From Sulfurimonas sp. (GTDB lineage Bacteria; Campylobacterota; Campylobacteria; Campylobacterales; Sulfurimonadaceae): a DNA stretch of 64,000 bases. The notes beneath the pieces are model-generated. The model worked only from the letters and a program-made list of their open reading frames with translations. It searched no databases and was not told the DNA's origin. This document shows, piece after piece, positions 50,862 through 60,084 of this stretch (positions are counted from its first letter, which is position 1; each line of letters starts with the position of its first letter). A program made the position numbers and the translations under genes. The DNA is taken from the NCBI RefSeq assembly GCF_028713515.1, contig NZ_JAQTOD010000003.1, positions 1 to 64,000 on the forward strand, read 5' to 3'.

Positions 50862-52503
50862 AAGCTACCAGTTCACCCTGTTTTAGTCTTAAAATCTTCC
50901 CACGATACTTACGAATATGAAAAGCTTTCTCTTCAAATGAGATTGCTGAGTGACTATTTATCTTTTTTAACTCTCTTTCGTAGTACTTCACCAAAAAAGT
51001 AATTAACTCATTCTTTAGTGCCTCTTCGTCTTCTAATGCCCTTATCTGCTCATCTACCAAAATAGCCATAAGACTTGGTTCATTATATTCACCTTGAAGT
51101 GCAAGTAAAAATTCAGATGAGTGAAATTGTAAAAGTGATGGATCCAAAACATCCAAAATCCAATCAATAAACTGCGGTTTTTCTAAAACAGTTTTAATTA
51201 GTGTTAGCTCCCACATATCTCTATAACGGCTATTTTGTGTTATTGGTTTGTTTTGGTTAGTGTTTGTTTGAACGCCCACTCGAATGAACGATTGGCTAAC
51301 GCCTAGCCTTGATGCGAGATATGATTTATACTCCTCTGCTAAAAGTGGCGAGAGAGTTTTAAGATAACCAACTGCTTCGTGCATAGCACCCTCTTTTGCC
51401 TTTGGATCTCTTAAATCATAAAGCGAGAGAGTCTCATCTATAACAAACTCTATAAACGGAAGAGGAGTCCTAAACATAGATGCTAGCTCCTCAACAGCGT
51501 TAGCATTTACCATATCCGCTGGGTCTTTACCACCTTTAAAAATCACAACTCCGCCACTAAACCCACTAACACTTAGAAGCCTTGATGCCTTTAGGGCTGC
51601 CGCTCGTCCCGCATTGTCACCATCATAAGCCATGATAATTTTTGGCTCTCCTTTTCTAAGAAGTGGCAGATGCTCTAGCGTTAAAGCCGTTCCTAGGGTT
51701 GCAACAGCATTAGTAAAACCTGCTTGATGAAGCATGACAACATCCAGATAACCCTCTGTTATGATTATCTCTTTTGTTTTATGGATACTCTGCTTGGCAT
51801 GATGGTAGGCGTAAAGAAGGCGAGATTTGTTAAAAAATGGAGTCTCTGGAGAGTTTACATACTTTGCTTGATGCCCAGTTATGGTTCTTCCGCCAAAACC
51901 GACAATCACTCCATTTGCAGAGTGGATCGGAAAAGTTATTCGCTCTATAAATCTTGCAAAATATCTTCCATTATCATATCCAATAACACCCATTTCTATG
52001 GCTTCGTTCATATTAAAAAGACCATTTTTTATGAAATCTATTGTCGCGTTTGTATCTGGTGCATAACCTATACCAAATTTCTCCAATGCGCTCTCATAAA
52101 CTCCTCGCTCTTTTAAATATGCTAGTGCTGTTTGTTTTGTTGTTAGTTGGTTTTTGTACCAATCGTTGAGCTTTTGCATAAGTTTGGAAGCTGGTTTATT
52201 TTGTTTGTTCTCGGTATAACCGAGCGAAAAGTTGTTTGTTAGTGCTAGTTTTTCAAGTGCTTCAGGGTAGTTTAGCTTTTCATACTCCATCACAAATTTT
52301 ACGCTATCACCACCGGCACCACAACTAAAACAGTGGTATATTTGCTTGGATGGACTAACTACAAATGAGGGAGTTTTTTCACTATGAAATGGACAGTTTG
52401 CCTTATAATTTACTCCAGCTTTTCTAAGCTCAATATAGGAACCAACAACATCAACAATATCAAGGCGTGCTCTTAGGGCTTCTATGGAGTCTTGGGTAAT
52501 CAT
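50851..52503 (-). CDS. dnaG: DNA primase
   Basis: 550 residues. Zinc-binding domain CPFHSEKTPSF...YHCFSCGAGGD at the N-terminus, RNA polymerase domain with IITEGYLDVVMLHQAG and the TOPRIM acidic residues in MAYDGDNAGRAAALKA, then a C-terminal helicase-binding domain. Synthesises primers at the replication fork. Shorter than E. coli DnaG (581), usual for Campylobacterota. Probable start at 52503. Confidence 0.96.
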   Translation of the reverse strand: MITQDSIEALRARLDIVDVVGSYIELRKAGVNYKANCPFHSEKTPSFVVSPSKQIYHCFSCGAGGDSVKFVMEYEKLNYPEALEKLALTNNFSLGYTENKQNKPASKLMQKLNDWYKNQLTTKQTALAYLKERGVYESALEKFGIGYAPDTNATIDFIKNGLFNMNEAIEMGVIGYDNGRYFARFIERITFPIHSANGVIVGFGGRTITGHQAKYVNSPETPFFNKSRLLYAYHHAKQSIHKTKEIIITEGYLDVVMLHQAGFTNAVATLGTALTLEHLPLLRKGEPKIIMAYDGDNAGRAAALKASRLLSVSGFSGGVVIFKGGKDPADMVNANAVEELASMFRTPLPFIEFVIDETLSLYDLRDPKAKEGAMHEAVGYLKTLSPLLAEEYKSYLASRLGVSQSFIRVGVQTNTNQNKPITQNSRYRDMWELTLIKTVLEKPQFIDWILDVLDPSLLQFHSSEFLLALQGEYNEPSLMAILVDEQIRALEDEEALKNELITFLVKYYERELKKINSHSAISFEEKAFHIRKYRGKILRLKQGELVAFKS

Positions 52504-52553
52504 AGTGGATTATACTAAATTGTTAGTTAAGGGGAGTTTTAGTTATAGCACAA

Positions 52554-52600
52554 CGGGCAAAAGCCCGCTATAAAGTTTTAGAAGGAGAAAGAAAACTTTA
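52554..52600. repeat. Two adjacent hairpins between dnaG and the small secreted peptide gene
   Basis: CGGGC-AAAA-GCCCG (52554-52567) and TAAAGTTTT...AAAACTTTA (52571-52579 with 52592-52600). They lie just past the stop of the leftward peptide gene and ahead of dnaG. Either could end the peptide transcript; no long T-run follows. Confidence 0.55.
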
Positions 52601-52603
52601 TGA

Positions 52604-52735
52604 TTAATATAAATCTGTGCTTGGGTGGTTAGGTTTACTAATTGGACTCTGAGCATCTCTTACATCGTAGTGAACAGTATTATCAGCTTGAAGAGCACCT
52701 ATTGTTAACATAGCCATTAAAATGATCTTTTTCAT
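52604..52735 (-). CDS. Small secreted peptide, 43 residues
   Basis: ATG at 52735 with AAAGGAAACAAA ahead as a good ribosome site. The first 17 residues (MKKIILMAMLTIGALQA) are a classic signal peptide with an Ala-x-Ala-like end, leaving a mature peptide of about 26 residues rich in Asp, His, Pro and Ser, ending DLY. No family recognised. Its leader region is the 200-base gap shared with rpsU. Confidence 0.55.
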   Translation of the reverse strand: MKKIILMAMLTIGALQADNTVHYDVRDAQSPISKPNHPSTDLY

Positions 52736-52890
52736 TTTGTTTCCTTTGGTAAGAACGCATTACGCTCTATATTTTTAAATCAGAGGAATTTTATCCGATT
52801 TAGAATAATAATTATTGATATAAGTCAATTTTACACAATTTTTTTATGTTTATTATAAAAAAGAGCATAAATTAGTCAACTTAAGCTAGT

Positions 52891-52901
52891 TATGATATGA
52901 T
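52891..52901 (+). promoter_or_regulatory. -10 region for rpsU
   Basis: TATGATATGAT holds two overlapping TATGAT boxes, 37-47 bases before the rpsU ATG at 52938. AT-rich tracts upstream fit a strong promoter. 52736-52890 otherwise shows no gene. Confidence 0.45.
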
Positions 52902-52937
52902 TTCGGCTTATTTATAAAAGAAAGTGGGTGATTTATT

Positions 52938-53150
52938 ATGCCTGGTATTATACTACGCAGTGATGACAATTTTGAAGCATCATACCGTCGTTTCAAAAAG
53001 CAGACTGACCGTAACCTAACAGTTACTGAAGCTCGTGCTCGTCGTTATCACGAAACTGAAACAGACAAACGCAAAAAATTCAAAATTGCTTCTCGCAAAA
53101 AAATGCTTAAGCGTCTTTATATGATGAGACGCTATGAGTCTCGCCTCTAG
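52938..53150 (+). CDS. rpsU: 30S ribosomal protein S21
   Basis: 70 residues, the standard length, very basic. [21 protein letters not shown] at the start and AHRYETEADKRKKFK-like central sequence, ending in basic [16 protein letters not shown]. It helps base-pairing of mRNA with the 3' end of 16S rRNA. Single gene with terminator. Confidence 0.97.
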   Translation: MPGIILRSDDNFEASYRRFKKQTDRNLTVTEARARRYHETETDKRKKFKIASRKKMLKRLYMMRRYESRL

Positions 53151-53156
53151 TAACAA

Positions 53157-53190
53157 ATGATATAGCCTTTTGGTTATATCATCTTTTCCT
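53157..53190 (+). terminator. Terminator after rpsU
   Basis: ATGATATAGCC (53157-53167) pairs with GGTTATATCAT (53172-53182) with one G-U, four-base loop, then CTTTTCCTT. It lies 7 bases past the rpsU stop, before the converging dgt gene. Confidence 0.8.
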
Positions 53191-53203
53191 TGCTTCTAAT
53201 TAT

Positions 53204-54298
53204 TTATCTACCGTACATTTCATTATGAAAACTAAATGCATATCTATCACTCATAGAAGCTATATAATCAGCTATTATCCTATGTTTTTCTCTACTACCC
53301 AACTGTTCATAGTAAAACTTCGGAAGCATCTTCTCTTCCTCTATTAGCCCTTTATATATCCCCTTAATAGACTGTTTACCAGCATACATCTTTATAACAA
53401 TCTTTTTATGCTGATAAAGTTTTATATATAGTATTTTCTTCAACTTTTTTATTTTTGTCTCTAACACATCATCAAAACCTATAGGGAGTTCACTTTTGCT
53501 GTCAATGCAAGCACTAAAAATCCTGCTGTTGTCAACTTTATCACTTGAATGCTCCAAAAGAGAGTAGATTAGATGATTTATGAGATGCGAGCTAAAGCGA
53601 TAACGAAACATCTCATCTTCATTTTCAGATATTTCCTCGTTTTTTACCTTCTCTAAAATCTCTTGAATCAACTCACTCTCTCGTAGATCATCAAAACTAA
53701 TAAGCCCAGAATTTATGCCATCATCAATATCATGGCTCATGTAAGCAATCTCATCAGCACGGTCAACAACCATCGCCTCAATGGAGGGATGAGTCCCAAA
53801 ATTAAACTGCTCATCAATGATAGGCGGTAAAAAGCTTTTTTTGTATGGATATGAGTGTTTTAAAATCCCCTCAAGCGTTGCAAATGTAAGGTTTAATCCA
53901 CTAAAGTTTTTGTATCTCTTCTCGATGGATGAGACAACTCTAAAACTCTGGAAATTATGCTCAAAGCCATTTGTATGCCCATCATGTTTTAGACACTCAT
54001 CAAGCGCATCTCCGCCAATATGACCAAAAGGTGTATGTCCTAGATCATGAGCCAGTGCGATAGCCTCCGCTAAAGATTCATTAAGTCCTAGATGCGAGGT
54101 AATGGAGCGTGCGATTTGAGAGACCTCTATAGAGTGAGTAAGACGAGTGCGGAAAAAATCACCCTCTTGATTTAAAAAAACCTGCGTCTTATACTCAAGT
54201 TTTCTAAAACTTCCAGAGTGAATAATCCTGTCTCTATCTCTTGCATAAGGATTTCTAAAATCTGCATCTATTTTATGAAATCTATCAGATGGATTCAT
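53204..54298 (-). CDS. dgt: dGTP triphosphohydrolase family protein
   Basis: 364 residues. HD-domain enzyme: RTRLTHSIEVSQIA gives the first His (55), HDLGHTPFGHIGGDAL the HD pair (84-85), and DEIAYMSHDIDDGI the last Asp. N-terminal RDRDRIIHSGSFRKLEYKTQVF is the family signature. Hydrolyses dNTPs (classically dGTP) to deoxynucleoside and triphosphate. Last gene of a tight leftward operon thyX-lipoprotein-phnA-dgt. Confidence 0.9.
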   Translation of the reverse strand: MNPSDRFHKIDADFRNPYARDRDRIIHSGSFRKLEYKTQVFLNQEGDFFRTRLTHSIEVSQIARSITSHLGLNESLAEAIALAHDLGHTPFGHIGGDALDECLKHDGHTNGFEHNFQSFRVVSSIEKRYKNFSGLNLTFATLEGILKHSYPYKKSFLPPIIDEQFNFGTHPSIEAMVVDRADEIAYMSHDIDDGINSGLISFDDLRESELIQEILEKVKNEEISENEDEMFRYRFSSHLINHLIYSLLEHSSDKVDNSRIFSACIDSKSELPIGFDDVLETKIKKLKKILYIKLYQHKKIVIKMYAGKQSIKGIYKGLIEEEKMLPKFYYEQLGSREKHRIIADYIASMSDRYAFSFHNEMYGR

Positions 54299-54305
54299 AT
54301 TTTGC

Positions 54306-54851
54306 CTATGCTTTTTTAAGAAATTCTGTTTTTAAGTAGATTTTTGTTCCATTTACGCGACCCTCTATATGACCATCAACATCTGATGGTATAGAGATAT
54401 TTTTAACGATTGTGCCTCTTTTTGCAGTAAAACCAGCGCCTTTTACTTCTAGGTCTTTGATAATAACAACGCTATCGCCAGCACTAAGTAAAACACCATT
54501 GGAATCTCTTACTGTTGCGCTAGATGAACTACTGTTCACCAAGGCGTCTGCCCAGATTTTCTCGCTATCTTCAAGGTAAATCATCTCTGATAAATCTTGG
54601 CGACCTAAAATGTTTAAAAGTCTATATGAAAGAACCTTAACAGCAGGGATTTCACTCCACATACTATCGTTTAGACAATTAAAATGGTTTTCATCCATAC
54701 TGTCTAAATTTTCAATTTGGCCTTTACATACACAGCAGACAAGAACGCCTTCTTCTGACGGTTCAACCTCAAAAACACTAAGTCCTTCACTAGAGCCACA
54801 AAGCTCACAAATCCCACCACTTCTTGCCATTAACTCTTTTTCTGTATTCAT
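54306..54851 (-). CDS. PhnA domain protein
   Basis: 181 residues. N-terminal zinc-ribbon-like part with CELC (14-17 region) and VCCVCK, then the C-terminal PhnA domain: DSNGVLLSAGDSVVIIKDLEVKGAGFTAKRGT, ending IYLKTEFLKKA. Despite the name, PhnA proteins are not part of the carbon-phosphorus lyase; their function is unsettled. 9 bases from the lipoprotein gene and 7 from dgt. Confidence 0.85.
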   Translation of the reverse strand: MNTEKELMARSGGICELCGSSEGLSVFEVEPSEEGVLVCCVCKGQIENLDSMDENHFNCLNDSMWSEIPAVKVLSYRLLNILGRQDLSEMIYLEDSEKIWADALVNSSSSSATVRDSNGVLLSAGDSVVIIKDLEVKGAGFTAKRGTIVKNISIPSDVDGHIEGRVNGTKIYLKTEFLKKA

Positions 54852-54860
54852 TTAAATCTC

Positions 54861-55082
54861 CTATTCATTCTCTTTTTTTACTTTTAAAAGCTCTTGATCA
54901 CTAACTTTAGTTTTGTCTTTAACTTTATCAAACGCTTTTTGCGCCTCTGCTTCTTTATAGTTTCTGCACTCTTGAGGAATTGACTGCTGGTCTGTGAAAT
55001 CTCTATCACACATTCCAACATTAAACTCAAACTGCGAACATCCACTAAATAAAAAAATAGCTACCAAGAGATACTTTGACAT
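54861..55082 (-). CDS. Small lipoprotein
   Basis: 73 residues. Lipobox FLFSGC with Cys15 after a short hydrophobic segment; the mature part has two further Cys (MCDRDF and ECRNYKE) and a Lys/Glu-rich C-terminal helix. No family recognised. Lies between thyX (6 bases) and phnA (9 bases), so co-transcribed. Confidence 0.6.
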   Translation of the reverse strand: MSKYLLVAIFLFSGCSQFEFNVGMCDRDFTDQQSIPQECRNYKEAEAQKAFDKVKDKTKVSDQELLKVKKENE

Positions 55083-55088
55083 ATTTGC

Positions 55089-55913
55089 CTACCTTTGTTT
55101 TATAATCAAATCTAAATATTTTTTTGGAGTAACTCTCATCATCTCTTCGGCTAACCATCTGATTTGAAAAAATGCAGCCCCATTGTATCTTAGTGTGAAG
55201 TAGTTCTTTAAGCTTCTAAGATTAAATGTTACGACCATATCAACTTTCCAATTATCGGTTACTATGTGCTTAAAGGCATCGCCGACATTCCGCTTTTTCT
55301 TACCAGACTCAAGCGCTAAAAATAGCCCCTCTTCGTCGTTAATATACTCATCTAAAAATATCAAAGAACTTTTTGCAACTGCAATCTCATAGAAATCATC
55401 AATAATTTTTGATTGATAGGCAAGCTTATCGTAAATCGCACCTAGCTCTATCTTGTTATACTCCTCATCAGTGGTCACCAGCATATCAAACCCTAAGACT
55501 TTATTTACAAAAAACTCTTTGTTACCAGTTGCTCCAGAAGCAACAAAAGCATTTATAAGTGAGCTCATAGTATAACGAGTACTTCGCACAGAGATGGCCT
55601 GTATGCGGTGTCTGGCGTGCTCTTGTAACACACCTCTTGAAGTTCCACGAATTAAAAAGCTAAGAGTTGCATGCTCCAAAATAGAGTGATGAAAATGTGT
55701 CCAAGCCAAATCCTCTAAAAGTGAGGATTCATCTATATTATTTATCTCATGGCACGCAGAATTATCTGGCATACTCTTTTGAATACACTTAATAGCCTCA
55801 TTTTCGCTATTAGCAAACGAGTCGTAGCAGGTTCTAGCCGCGACCTCAGCCACACCAATACCACTTTGTTGCATTAAAATTACTTCGGGCTTAGAGTACT
55901 CGATACCATACAT
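55089..55913 (-). CDS. thyX: Flavin-dependent thymidylate synthase ThyX
   Basis: 274 residues. The ThyX motif RHRX7S is present as RHRIQAISVRS (101-111), with HSILEHATLSFLIRG before it and VTFNLRSLKNYFTLR later. Methylates dUMP using methylene-tetrahydrofolate and FAD/NADPH, replacing ThyA. The first gene of the operon with a lipoprotein, phnA and dgt, which couples dTMP synthesis with dNTP removal. Confidence 0.95.
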   Translation of the reverse strand: MYGIEYSKPEVILMQQSGIGVAEVAARTCYDSFANSENEAIKCIQKSMPDNSACHEINNIDESSLLEDLAWTHFHHSILEHATLSFLIRGTSRGVLQEHARHRIQAISVRSTRYTMSSLINAFVASGATGNKEFFVNKVLGFDMLVTTDEEYNKIELGAIYDKLAYQSKIIDDFYEIAVAKSSLIFLDEYINDEEGLFLALESGKKKRNVGDAFKHIVTDNWKVDMVVTFNLRSLKNYFTLRYNGAAFFQIRWLAEEMMRVTPKKYLDLIIKQR

Positions 55914-56133
55914 AATGGACTCCTAAAAATTCCAAGATTAGTCAATGTTATTTTACAATAGAAATCTTTTAAGCTACCTGCGGACTTCAAAACAAATTCA
56001 TAAACTTTAATCAAAAAGTAAAAGGTGTACTCTTGCTTCTAAATGTAAATAAAAGAACCAAACCTTACTGATTTTTATAAAGGCAGAAGATAAATATTGC
56101 TATCCTAACAATATAACAGTAAATGAAGGATGT

Positions 56134-57558
56134 GTGTTGCCCAATAAACTACAAATAATTAAACGCCAGAATAGTGCACTTCATGAACTTAACGAAATTG
56201 CAGCAATATCAGATATAAACCCCAAAGAGACTCTTAGAAAAGCTTTGGAAATTGGGAAGAAATATTTTGGCTTAGAGTTTGGAATTGTCAGTCATATCGT
56301 AGGGGAAGATTATACGGTAGATGTCCAATCATCACCCACAGAAACACTATTTGATGGACAGCTGTTTGTACTTGGTTCAACATATTGTAAAACCACCATA
56401 GAAATAGATGATGTTTTAGCAATTACCGATGTTACAAAATCAAAATATGTTGGTCATCCATGCCATAGAGATTTTAATCTTGTATCTTATATCGGTGCAC
56501 CCATTAGAGTAAATTCTAAGGTATACGGTACTATAAATTTTTCTTCAGCGCAAGCAAGGCACTTGGAATATGACAAAATAGATGACGAATTTATGAAACT
56601 TCTCTCTAGGTGGGCGGGATCATTTTTAGAAAGACAATTTGTTGTCAATGAGTTCTCCCTAGAAAAACAAAAATTTGAAATGATTTTTGAAAATAACGGA
56701 TCGGGAACACTGCTTATAGATAACAGTTGTCAAATTTTAATGGTCAATAAACGATTCTGTGAAATAATAGGTTTTTCAAAATCTGAACTTGTAGGACAAA
56801 ATGCAATAATCTACTACCTAGACGAGCTCTCCTACCAAACGGCAAGAGATAAAATTTCAAAGACTGACAAAAGTTCTTATATAAATATGGAACATCAGCT
56901 AAAAAGAAAAGATGGCAAACTAATTTGGTGTAAATTTATTGGTTCTCAAATAGAGTTGGCAAAAGATTCAACCACTATGATTTGGAGCATATTAGATATT
57001 ACAATTCAGAAAGAGATGCAAGAAAAACTTGAAAAACAGGCAACAACGGACTTTCTGACAGAGCTTTACAATAGAAGATATTTTACAAGTCGTCTAGAAG
57101 AAGAGGTGTCTAAAATGAAACGGGATAAAACAACTAGGACTTCTTTGCTCATATTTGACTTAGATAAGTTCAAACATGTAAATGATACACTTGGGCATTT
57201 AACAGGTGATGTTGTACTAAAAGAGTTTGCTAACATTTTAAAAAAAGACCTGCGCAAAACAGATATTGTAGGAAGAATAGGCGGGGAAGAATTCGCCATG
57301 ATTTTGCCAAATACAGATGCAAAACATGCGACAATTTTAGCAAATAGAATCAGAGAAGAAGTTTGCAACAAAACAATAAATATTGACAACAAAAATATAA
57401 ATTTTACCGTCAGCATAGGTCTTACAACCATAATGCACGATGATATTAACTCTGATACTGCTTTTGCACGAGCCGATACTGCACTCTATAAGGCAAAAGA
57501 AAATGGACGCAATAGGGTTGAAGAGTATGACAAATCTTATAGCAGTCTACCCTTATAA
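56134..57558 (+). CDS. GAF-PAS diguanylate cyclase
   Basis: 474 residues, soluble. A GAF domain (about 25-170), a PAS domain (about 178-300, FEMIFENNGSGTLLIDN through MIWSILDIT), and a GGDEF domain from about 303. Active site GGEEF is 383-387 and an I-site RKTD (374-377) lies five residues before it, so an active, product-inhibited cyclase is expected. Makes cyclic di-GMP in response to a ligand of the sensory domains. GTG start with GAAGGA ahead. The 220 bases before it hold no gene. Confidence 0.9.
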   Translation: MLPNKLQIIKRQNSALHELNEIAAISDINPKETLRKALEIGKKYFGLEFGIVSHIVGEDYTVDVQSSPTETLFDGQLFVLGSTYCKTTIEIDDVLAITDVTKSKYVGHPCHRDFNLVSYIGAPIRVNSKVYGTINFSSAQARHLEYDKIDDEFMKLLSRWAGSFLERQFVVNEFSLEKQKFEMIFENNGSGTLLIDNSCQILMVNKRFCEIIGFSKSELVGQNAIIYYLDELSYQTARDKISKTDKSSYINMEHQLKRKDGKLIWCKFIGSQIELAKDSTTMIWSILDITIQKEMQEKLEKQATTDFLTELYNRRYFTSRLEEEVSKMKRDKTTRTSLLIFDLDKFKHVNDTLGHLTGDVVLKEFANILKKDLRKTDIVGRIGGEEFAMILPNTDAKHATILANRIREEVCNKTINIDNKNINFTVSIGLTTIMHDDINSDTAFARADTALYKAKENGRNRVEEYDKSYSSLPL

Positions 57559-57559
57559 T

Positions 57560-58207
57560 TTACTTCTGAACACCATCCAAAATAGGAACGAAGTCACACT
57601 CCTCTAGCTCCTCCCTTTGCAAAACGCCTCCAACTTTTTTAAAGCGGGTAATAACTTGTTTTAAACCTTTTTGCATCGGAGCCAGCAAAATGCCATTTTC
57701 ACTTAGTTGGTCAAAGAGTTTTTGTGGTATTTTTTGCGCTGTTGCAGAGAAAATGATTCTATCATAGGGAGCGTACTGAACCCACCCATTTTGCCCATCG
57801 TCTGTTCTTGTATGGATATTATTTATGCCAAGCTGTCTAAACCTTGCTTTTGCCTCAAGCATCAAAGACTCAATCCTCTCAATAGTAAAGACACCACGAA
57901 ACAGATGTGAGAGTACAGCGGCTTGATAACCACTTCCACAACCAATCTCCAAAACTCTATCCGCACCTTTTGATTCCAAATATTGTGTCATTTTGGCAAC
58001 CGTCAAAGGAGAGCTTATCCACTGCGCCGAGCCCATTGGTAGGGCATCTAGTTTGTATGCATTGTGTCTAAAACCAGCAGGCACAAAAACCTCTCTATTT
58101 GTATTGGCAATCGCATCTTTTACTTCACTCTGCAGTTTAAATATTTTGCCGCACTCTTCTGCCAATTTTGCGGTTTTTGTGGCCGTTATCCTATCCAATG
58201 CCAACAT
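57560..58207 (-). CDS. pcm: Protein-L-isoaspartate O-methyltransferase
   Basis: 215 residues. FVPAGFRHNAYKLDALPMGSAQWISSP, VLEIGCGSGYQAAVLSHLF (SAM site) and FSATAQKIPQKLFDQL identify PCMT. Repairs isoaspartyl residues of aged proteins. Its start overlaps the nitrilase-like gene by 17 bases. Confidence 0.92.
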   Translation of the reverse strand: MLALDRITATKTAKLAEECGKIFKLQSEVKDAIANTNREVFVPAGFRHNAYKLDALPMGSAQWISSPLTVAKMTQYLESKGADRVLEIGCGSGYQAAVLSHLFRGVFTIERIESLMLEAKARFRQLGINNIHTRTDDGQNGWVQYAPYDRIIFSATAQKIPQKLFDQLSENGILLAPMQKGLKQVITRFKKVGGVLQREELEECDFVPILDGVQK

Positions 58208-58931
58208 CCATATATCGTCTCATGGCAATTATCTCTTTTTTATCATACGCTATTTCTAAAAATTCCATATCCTCGTTTCTCACACTCTCACCGCTTGGTT
58301 TTACGATGCCACTCATCTTTGTACACTCTTCATTTAATGAATCACTTGCAATTACAAAACACTGATTCATAATGGCAAGAGCCGTTGTTAAGATTACATA
58401 ATTTTGCGTTCTTAAAACTCCCCACCATGAGGGAACCGCTATCACATCACACCCTTCTAATTTTTGCCATAAATCTTTAAAGCGAAGCTCAAAACAGATA
58501 AGAACGCCTATCTTTATCCCATCAACTTCTATGATTTCAACACTCTCATGACTATCCTCGGACATATATTTATGCTCATTGCCAAAGCGAAATAGTTTTG
58601 CTTTTCCTCTCTCATAAACTATCTCACCATTGAAAAATATCTTAGCAAAGTTAAAAACCTCACCATCTTTTTTCTCAATTATAGTGAGGATGATTATTTT
58701 GTTGTATGAAGCTTTTTTTATCTCTTTATTTGCAATATGTGCGAACTCCAAAACCTCTTCAAAATTATCATAATCATACCCAGTAAGACACACCTCGGGT
58801 GCTACAATTATCGAGTTCTCTTGAGACTCGTTTATCAGACCTAAGAGAGTTTGTAGATTGGCATTATAATCTGAGGTTGTTTTAAAGAGGAGTGAGCATA
58901 ACTTATGCTCACTATTTTTAGAAGTCATCAT
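58191..58931 (-). CDS. Nitrilase-superfamily carbon-nitrogen hydrolase
   Basis: About 246 residues. Glu-Lys-Cys triad: Glu in [11 protein letters not shown], Lys in [10 protein letters not shown], Cys in [13 protein letters not shown]. The frame is open up to 59015 but conserved sequence starts at about [13 protein letters not shown]; the ATG at 58931 (MMTSKN) overlaps the nrdB stop and is chosen. Hydrolyses an amide or nitrile; substrate unknown. Between nrdB and pcm, overlapping both. Confidence 0.85.
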   Translation of the reverse strand: MMTSKNSEHKLCSLLFKTTSDYNANLQTLLGLINESQENSIIVAPEVCLTGYDYDNFEEVLEFAHIANKEIKKASYNKIIILTIIEKKDGEVFNFAKIFFNGEIVYERGKAKLFRFGNEHKYMSEDSHESVEIIEVDGIKIGVLICFELRFKDLWQKLEGCDVIAVPSWWGVLRTQNYVILTTALAIMNQCFVIASDSLNEECTKMSGIVKPSGESVRNEDMEFLEIAYDKKEIIAMRRYMDVGIG

Positions 58932-59940
58932 CAAATGTAAGACTACCTTTTGAGTAGTTAGCAACTGTTCCCTCAAAGAAGTTAGTTTTTTGATCATTAA
59001 ATTTAGAGAAATCATCCACCCACTTTATAGGGTTTGTGACATTATAAAGTTTTTCAAATCCAACGGATGAGAGCCTATCATCCGCCAAATAATGAATATA
59101 TTGCTCTATGATGGTGTCTGTTAGACCCAGAATCTGTCCTGCAGTTATATATTTACCCCAAGCAACCTCAAGCTCAACTGCCTCTTTAAACATCTCTATA
59201 ACTTCTACAATTAGTCTATCAGTAAAGAGATCGGCTCTCTCTTTTCTTAGAGTGTTGATAAGGTTTTGAAATAGCACCAAGTGAGTTACTTCATCTCTTT
59301 GGATAAATCTAATCATCTGAGCAGAACCAAGCATCTTTCCACTTCTGGCAAGCGTGTAGATATATGCAAATCCACTATAAAAGTAAATTCCCTCTAGTAT
59401 CTGATTTGCAAAACACGCTTTTACGAAATTGTGTTCTGTCGGGTTTTCTGAGAGCTCTTCATAAACTTTTGCGATTGAATCATTTTTTGTCTTTAACATC
59501 ATGTCACGACGCCAAAGATCATAAATCTCTGCTGAATTTGTTGAGATGCTATCTACCATAACGGCATAACTTTGGGAGTGAAGCGCCTCTTCAAATGATT
59601 GACGAACTAAAATAAGGTTTATCTCTGGAGATGTAACATAAGGATTAATATTGTCAATTAGATTATTTGTTTGGAGCGAATCCATAAAGATAAGCTGTGA
59701 GAGAGCCTTGTCATAGGCAGTTTTTTCGGCTTCTGTAAGATTTTTATAGTCATTTACATCGCGAGTCATATCAACCTCTTTTGGGAACCAAGTGTTATTT
59801 AGCATCATTTCCCAAAGATTGTAAGCCCACTGATATTTGATATTATTTAACTCAAAAATACCAGTTGGATCCCCACCAAATATTTTTCTATCATTAACAC
59901 TCTCTTTAGAGTCGGGGTTGTATATTTTTTTTCTTTTCAT
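58918..59940 (-). CDS. nrdB: Ribonucleotide reductase beta subunit (class I)
   Basis: 340 residues. Metal ligands are recognisable in [23 protein letters not shown] and [11 protein letters not shown]...[11 protein letters not shown], and the C-terminus ends LTFDDDF, which docks to the alpha subunit. Houses the di-metal site that makes the radical for dNTP synthesis. The alpha subunit nrdA is not in the window. Promoter TATAAT at 59969-59974. Confidence 0.95.
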   Translation of the reverse strand: MKRKKIYNPDSKESVNDRKIFGGDPTGIFELNNIKYQWAYNLWEMMLNNTWFPKEVDMTRDVNDYKNLTEAEKTAYDKALSQLIFMDSLQTNNLIDNINPYVTSPEINLILVRQSFEEALHSQSYAVMVDSISTNSAEIYDLWRRDMMLKTKNDSIAKVYEELSENPTEHNFVKACFANQILEGIYFYSGFAYIYTLARSGKMLGSAQMIRFIQRDEVTHLVLFQNLINTLRKERADLFTDRLIVEVIEMFKEAVELEVAWGKYITAGQILGLTDTIIEQYIHYLADDRLSSVGFEKLYNVTNPIKWVDDFSKFNDQKTNFFEGTVANYSKGSLTFDDDF

Positions 59941-59968
59941 GCAAATACCTCAAACATTTTAATCCGTA

Positions 59969-59991
59969 ATTATACCGAGCTTTTTGAGCTC
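59969..59991 (-). promoter_or_regulatory. nrdB promoter with inverted repeat at the -35 side
   Basis: TATAAT (59969-59974 on the minus strand), 29 bases from the start, preceded by GAGCT/AGCTC arms (59977-59991) that could form an operator. It does not match the NrdR box. Confidence 0.45.
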
Positions 59992-60084
59992 CTTTATAGT
60001 AACTTTATAAAAATGTCTAGGCTAAAAAATCTATCATCTAAATAAAAAAATATTTTATAATTAAACAAAAAATAGGGGCAAAAT

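Noticed and set aside
59977-59991. NrdR box upstream of nrdB
   Set aside because: The inverted repeat GAGCT/AGCTC does not resemble the NrdR consensus and occurs once, while NrdR boxes are paired.
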